From: Alphaproteobacteria bacterium
GTDB lineage: Bacteria; Pseudomonadota; Alphaproteobacteria; Micavibrionales; Micavibrionaceae
Assembly: GCA_020848095.1 (NCBI GenBank)
Contig: JADLAT010000014.1
Coordinates: 1-49,043 of the forward strand
DNA length: 49,043 nucleotides
Direction: 5' to 3'
The number at the start of each line of letters is the position of its first letter. The stretch's first letter is position 1. A program made the position numbers and the translations under genes. Below are positions 46,912 through 49,043 of the stretch, one piece after another. Below the pieces are notes generated by a model that saw nothing but the letters and a program-made list of their open reading frames with translations, ran no database searches and was not told where the DNA came from.

Positions 46912-47466
46912 TTAAGAATTTGAATGGGATACCGTTTGTTTTGCAACATCCAGAAGTTCATCTGAATTATATTTTGCTTTGCGGCCCTGATATTTTTTGT
47001 GCTTCAAGCCCCATACATGGAGGAAAAGAGGATCTTCAATCCACGAATCTATCGTGCGTCGATAATCATGTTTGACGTTACCTGCCTTGTCATTGAGTTT
47101 ACGCGGTGTTTTTAATTCTCCACCGTGCTTTTTGATGATTTTCGAGAGGGCGCTTTTTGCACCTTTAGGCAAATCTTGACCTAACTGAATTGGTTCATAT
47201 TCTTGTGCAAGGTAAGTAACAGCTTCAAACTTCGCATACGACCAGCTATGCCTTTCACCGAACAAGCACCCTATCAAAACAACCAAATCGACCGGAACAG
47301 TGGTTTTTGTATATTGGCATTTCCACAACAGCTCCATAACGCGACTTTTGTATTTATCTTTCCATTGTCCATCTCTCGGCGGCTTTCGGTGTTTTTTCAG
47401 AAATGTCTTCATCATCTCAGCCGCTTGATCTGTAATTGGCGCACTCTCATCTTCTTCAAAAACCAT
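46912..47466 (-). CDS. Unknown island protein downstream of the integrase
   Basis: The 184-aa protein starts three bases after the integrase stop and is probably cotranscribed. It is basic and soluble (TFLKKHRKPPRDGQWKDKYKSR, YQGRKAKYNS) and helical. I do not recognise a family. It may be a DNA-binding accessory or cargo protein. The 118 bases between it and the AlpA-like gene contain no evident feature. Confidence 0.65.
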   Translation of the reverse strand: MVFEEDESAPITDQAAEMMKTFLKKHRKPPRDGQWKDKYKSRVMELLWKCQYTKTTVPVDLVVLIGCLFGERHSWSYAKFEAVTYLAQEYEPIQLGQDLPKGAKSALSKIIKKHGGELKTPRKLNDKAGNVKHDYRRTIDSWIEDPLFLHVWGLKHKKYQGRKAKYNSDELLDVAKQTVSHSNS

Positions 47467-47469
47467 GAT

Positions 47470-48702
47470 CTATGCTCTTTTCTTTTTAAAATCCGCAAAA
47501 ACAATCTTGCCGCCAGATTCTACTGAATCCAGATAATCCGCCCATTCCTGCATCATAATCGTGCGTTCATCCAGAAATTTTGCACGGTCATAGGCGCGGT
47601 CGATCTTGCTCTTATGCGCATGAGCAAGCTGTCTATCAACAACCTCATGGCGATAGCCCAGCCGTTCCTTGATCGTGGACATGGCCAACGCACGGAACCC
47701 GTGCCCCGTCATACGCCCCTTGTATCCCAACCGCCCGATGGCAAAGAGAAGCGTGTTGTTGCTCATGTGATCTCTTGGACGCACCTGCCCAGGAAGCACC
47801 CATTTGACATTGAGATGTTCAGTTTCTTCCTTTAGCTCCTTCAAGATTTTTATGGCCTGTCTGGACAACGGCACAATGTGCGCTCCTCCAACCTTCATAC
47901 GCTCTGCGGGAATTACCCACTGACCATTTTCTAAATCAAACTCATCCCAAGTCGCTTTAATCAACTCACTGGTACGCACGAAAGTCAGCATCAACAACCG
48001 GATTCCCTTGCGCGTGCGGCTAAAAAGCCTTGGTTCGTTTCGTTCCAACGCTCTCAAAAATTCCGGCATCTCCTTGATGTCTAGTGCGGGATAGTGCTGG
48101 GTCTTACCCGTTTTCAAAGCTCCCTTGAGATCAACGGAATGGTCACGTTTGCAGCGGCCTGTCGCAATGCCGTATCTGAAAACCTGGCCACAAATCTGTT
48201 TTACCCGCGCCGCCACGTCCAGAGAACCACGATTTTCGATCCGCCGTAGCACATCCAGCAGCTCAGGCGCATCAATATCGGCAATTGGGCGAGAGCCGAT
48301 ATAGGGGAAAATATCAATGTCGAACCGACGCATGACGTTCAGGGCGTGATTTTCACTCCACCGGTCGATCTGTCTCTCGTGCCATTCGAGCGCAACGGCT
48401 TTGAAGGTGTTTTGGGAGTTGCGGACTGCCGTGCGCTGCGCAGCCTGCTTCTGCGCCATAGGGTCTTTGCCATCGACCAGGAGGCGCTTGGCATCGTCTC
48501 TGCGCTCACGGGCATCAGCCAGCGATATGAGGGGATATGGCCCCAGCGCCAGCAGCTTCTCCTTGCCCAGAAAACGGTATTTCAGCCGCCAGTGCTTTGC
48601 ACCGTTGGACTTGACCAGCAGATACAAACCCCCGCCATCGGCCAGTTTGTAAGGCTTTTCTCGGACTTCCGCATACTTGCAATCGTTGTTCGTCAGCTTC
48701 AT
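47470..48702 (-). CDS. int: P4-type tyrosine integrase
   Basis: The 410-aa site-specific recombinase has an N-terminal Arm domain (DUF4102; KPYKLADGGGLYLLV, LKYRFLGKEKLLAL), a SAM-like core-binding domain (about 105-195) and a catalytic domain. The residues R243 (RTSEL), K270, H334-x2-R337 (HGFR), H361 and Y371 (DRAYDRA) are all present, so it should be active. It is 165 bases from the tRNA-Gly 3' end. A GGGGGTAC arm site directly precedes the start codon, which could let the enzyme repress its own expression. Confidence 0.96.
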   Translation of the reverse strand: MKLTNNDCKYAEVREKPYKLADGGGLYLLVKSNGAKHWRLKYRFLGKEKLLALGPYPLISLADARERRDDAKRLLVDGKDPMAQKQAAQRTAVRNSQNTFKAVALEWHERQIDRWSENHALNVMRRFDIDIFPYIGSRPIADIDAPELLDVLRRIENRGSLDVAARVKQICGQVFRYGIATGRCKRDHSVDLKGALKTGKTQHYPALDIKEMPEFLRALERNEPRLFSRTRKGIRLLMLTFVRTSELIKATWDEFDLENGQWVIPAERMKVGGAHIVPLSRQAIKILKELKEETEHLNVKWVLPGQVRPRDHMSNNTLLFAIGRLGYKGRMTGHGFRALAMSTIKERLGYRHEVVDRQLAHAHKSKIDRAYDRAKFLDERTIMMQEWADYLDSVESGGKIVFADFKKKRA

Positions 48703-48703
48703 C

Positions 48704-48744
48704 GTACCCCCATCTCTTGAACTGTACCCCTAAAACGTACCCCC
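48704..48744. repeat. Three GTACCCC(C) repeats upstream of the integrase
   Basis: Copies start at 48704, 48724 and 48737, with spacings of 20 and 13 bases, immediately before the integrase start codon. They are likely arm-type binding sites for its N-terminal domain. The same spacing recurs at 27969-28008. Confidence 0.65.
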
Positions 48745-48866
48745 AATTCTTCTGACTGTAGGCAACCAAGGATGAATCCACGGTTATCCAATCGCGTGAA
48801 AAATGCAATAGCATCAATCACTTGCAAAACATCAGCGAATTGTGGTGAACATCTGCGGAAAAAGAA

Positions 48867-48940
48867 TGGAGCGGGTGAAGGGAATCGAACCCTCATAGCC
48901 AGCTTGGAAGGCTGGTGCTTTACCACTAAGCTACACCCGC
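48867..48940 (-). tRNA. tRNA-Gly (anticodon TCC)
   Basis: The 74-base gene, CCA included, folds well: acceptor GCGGGTG/CACCCGC, D-stem GC.., anticodon stem CCAGC/GCTGG with loop CTTCCAA (anticodon TCC), T-stem GAGGG/CCCTT with loop TTCGATT. Its discriminator base is U, typical for tRNA-Gly. The 3' end is the integration site of the island. Confidence 0.95.
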
Positions 48941-49014
48941 ACGCGGGGATTAAATCCTCGGCATCAATCCGGCGATAAATACCGGATTAAGCTCAAGACG
49001 GGCCACAAAAGAAA

Positions 49015-49043
49015 TGGAGCGGGTGATGGGTTTCGAACCCACG
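49015..49043 (-). tRNA. 3' end of a second tRNA (probably Gly), cut by window edge
   Basis: The last 29 bases give the T-arm (stem GTGGG/CCCAT, loop TTCGAAA), acceptor 3' strand CACCCGC, a U discriminator and CCA. The acceptor is identical to that of tRNA-Gly at 48867-48940, and U73 favours glycine; the anticodon lies outside the window. The two tRNAs are about 75 bases apart with a small AATCCGG/CCGGATT hairpin between. Confidence 0.75.

Larger units (their letters stand above)
28581..48870. mobile_element. tRNA-Gly-integrated island of about 20 kb (boundaries inferred)
   Basis: The right end is the tRNA-Gly 3' end, next to an intact integrase. The left end is inferred at the tRNA-like motif at 28581, near arm-site repeats. 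Content: P4-like integration and replication genes, a candidate defence operon and a full copper-resistance operon. No conjugation or phage structural genes are visible, so it needs help for transfer. An alternative left end is at 27969. Confidence 0.6.

Overview
The window looks like the chromosome of an alphaproteobacterium, possibly Micavibrio-like or a Rhodospirillales relative, judged by family content rather than any database search. The pointers are a CIRCE-controlled groES-groEL pair, a Usg-family protein, a type-2 heme A synthase, a phasin with a Lys-rich tail, a clpS-clpA pair, and fmt overlapping truA. Two features are pseudopilin-like proteins sharing an unusual C-terminal motif.

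Layout, 1-26.7 kb (core): start of groEL, then groES, usg, a CheR-like protein, an adrenodoxin-type ferredoxin, an integral membrane protein, ctaA, two proteins of unknown function (one of about 1160 residues), a GT4 glycosyltransferase, a secreted protein preceded by a rod-like hairpin with a U-tract, pseudopilin-like protein 1, a FIST sensor protein, lemA, fmt-truA, pseudopilin-like protein 2, a D,D-carboxypeptidase with a SPOR domain, a phasin behind paired TGC-N3-GCA sites, clpS, clpA, an SCO1-type protein, a TPP riboswitch controlling a CHMI-like tautomerase plus thiC, an AT-rich two-gene unit (55 and 207 aa), and a YCII-family/yjdM pair.

26.7-28.9 kb (scar zone): an acyltransferase-3 gene broken at an A7 tract, a truncated tyrosine integrase, three clusters of short C-rich repeats that look like integrase arm sites, and a decayed copy of the 3' end of tRNA-Gly.

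28.6-48.9 kb (integrated island): it ends at the 3' end of tRNA-Gly(TCC), next to an intact P4-type integrase. Inside are an AlpA/Xis-like protein, a Toprim primase with a frameshift, a DUF927 helicase-like ATPase, a three-gene plus-strand unit behind a hairpin-rich leader, a tightly coupled three-gene operon, and a copper-resistance operon. The copper operon runs CopL-like, copA, copB, DUF2231, TRASH/YHS-like, DUF2933-like, Cu P-type ATPase, and ends in an intrinsic terminator.

The best candidate for an undescribed system is the operon at 35553-41904. Its first gene encodes a 1358-aa fusion of a HigA-like HTH, a PD-(D/E)xK-like domain, a degenerate NTPase-like region and long alpha-helical repeats. 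The second encodes a 472-aa protein with a C-terminal R-x4-H (HEPN-type) motif. The third encodes a 283-aa mainly helical protein. The genes are 1 and 3 bases apart, each ribosome site lies in the end of the previous gene, and an inverted repeat covers the promoter. I infer a self-regulated nuclease/RNase defence module carried on a tRNA-Gly island. All functional calls rest on motif reading alone.
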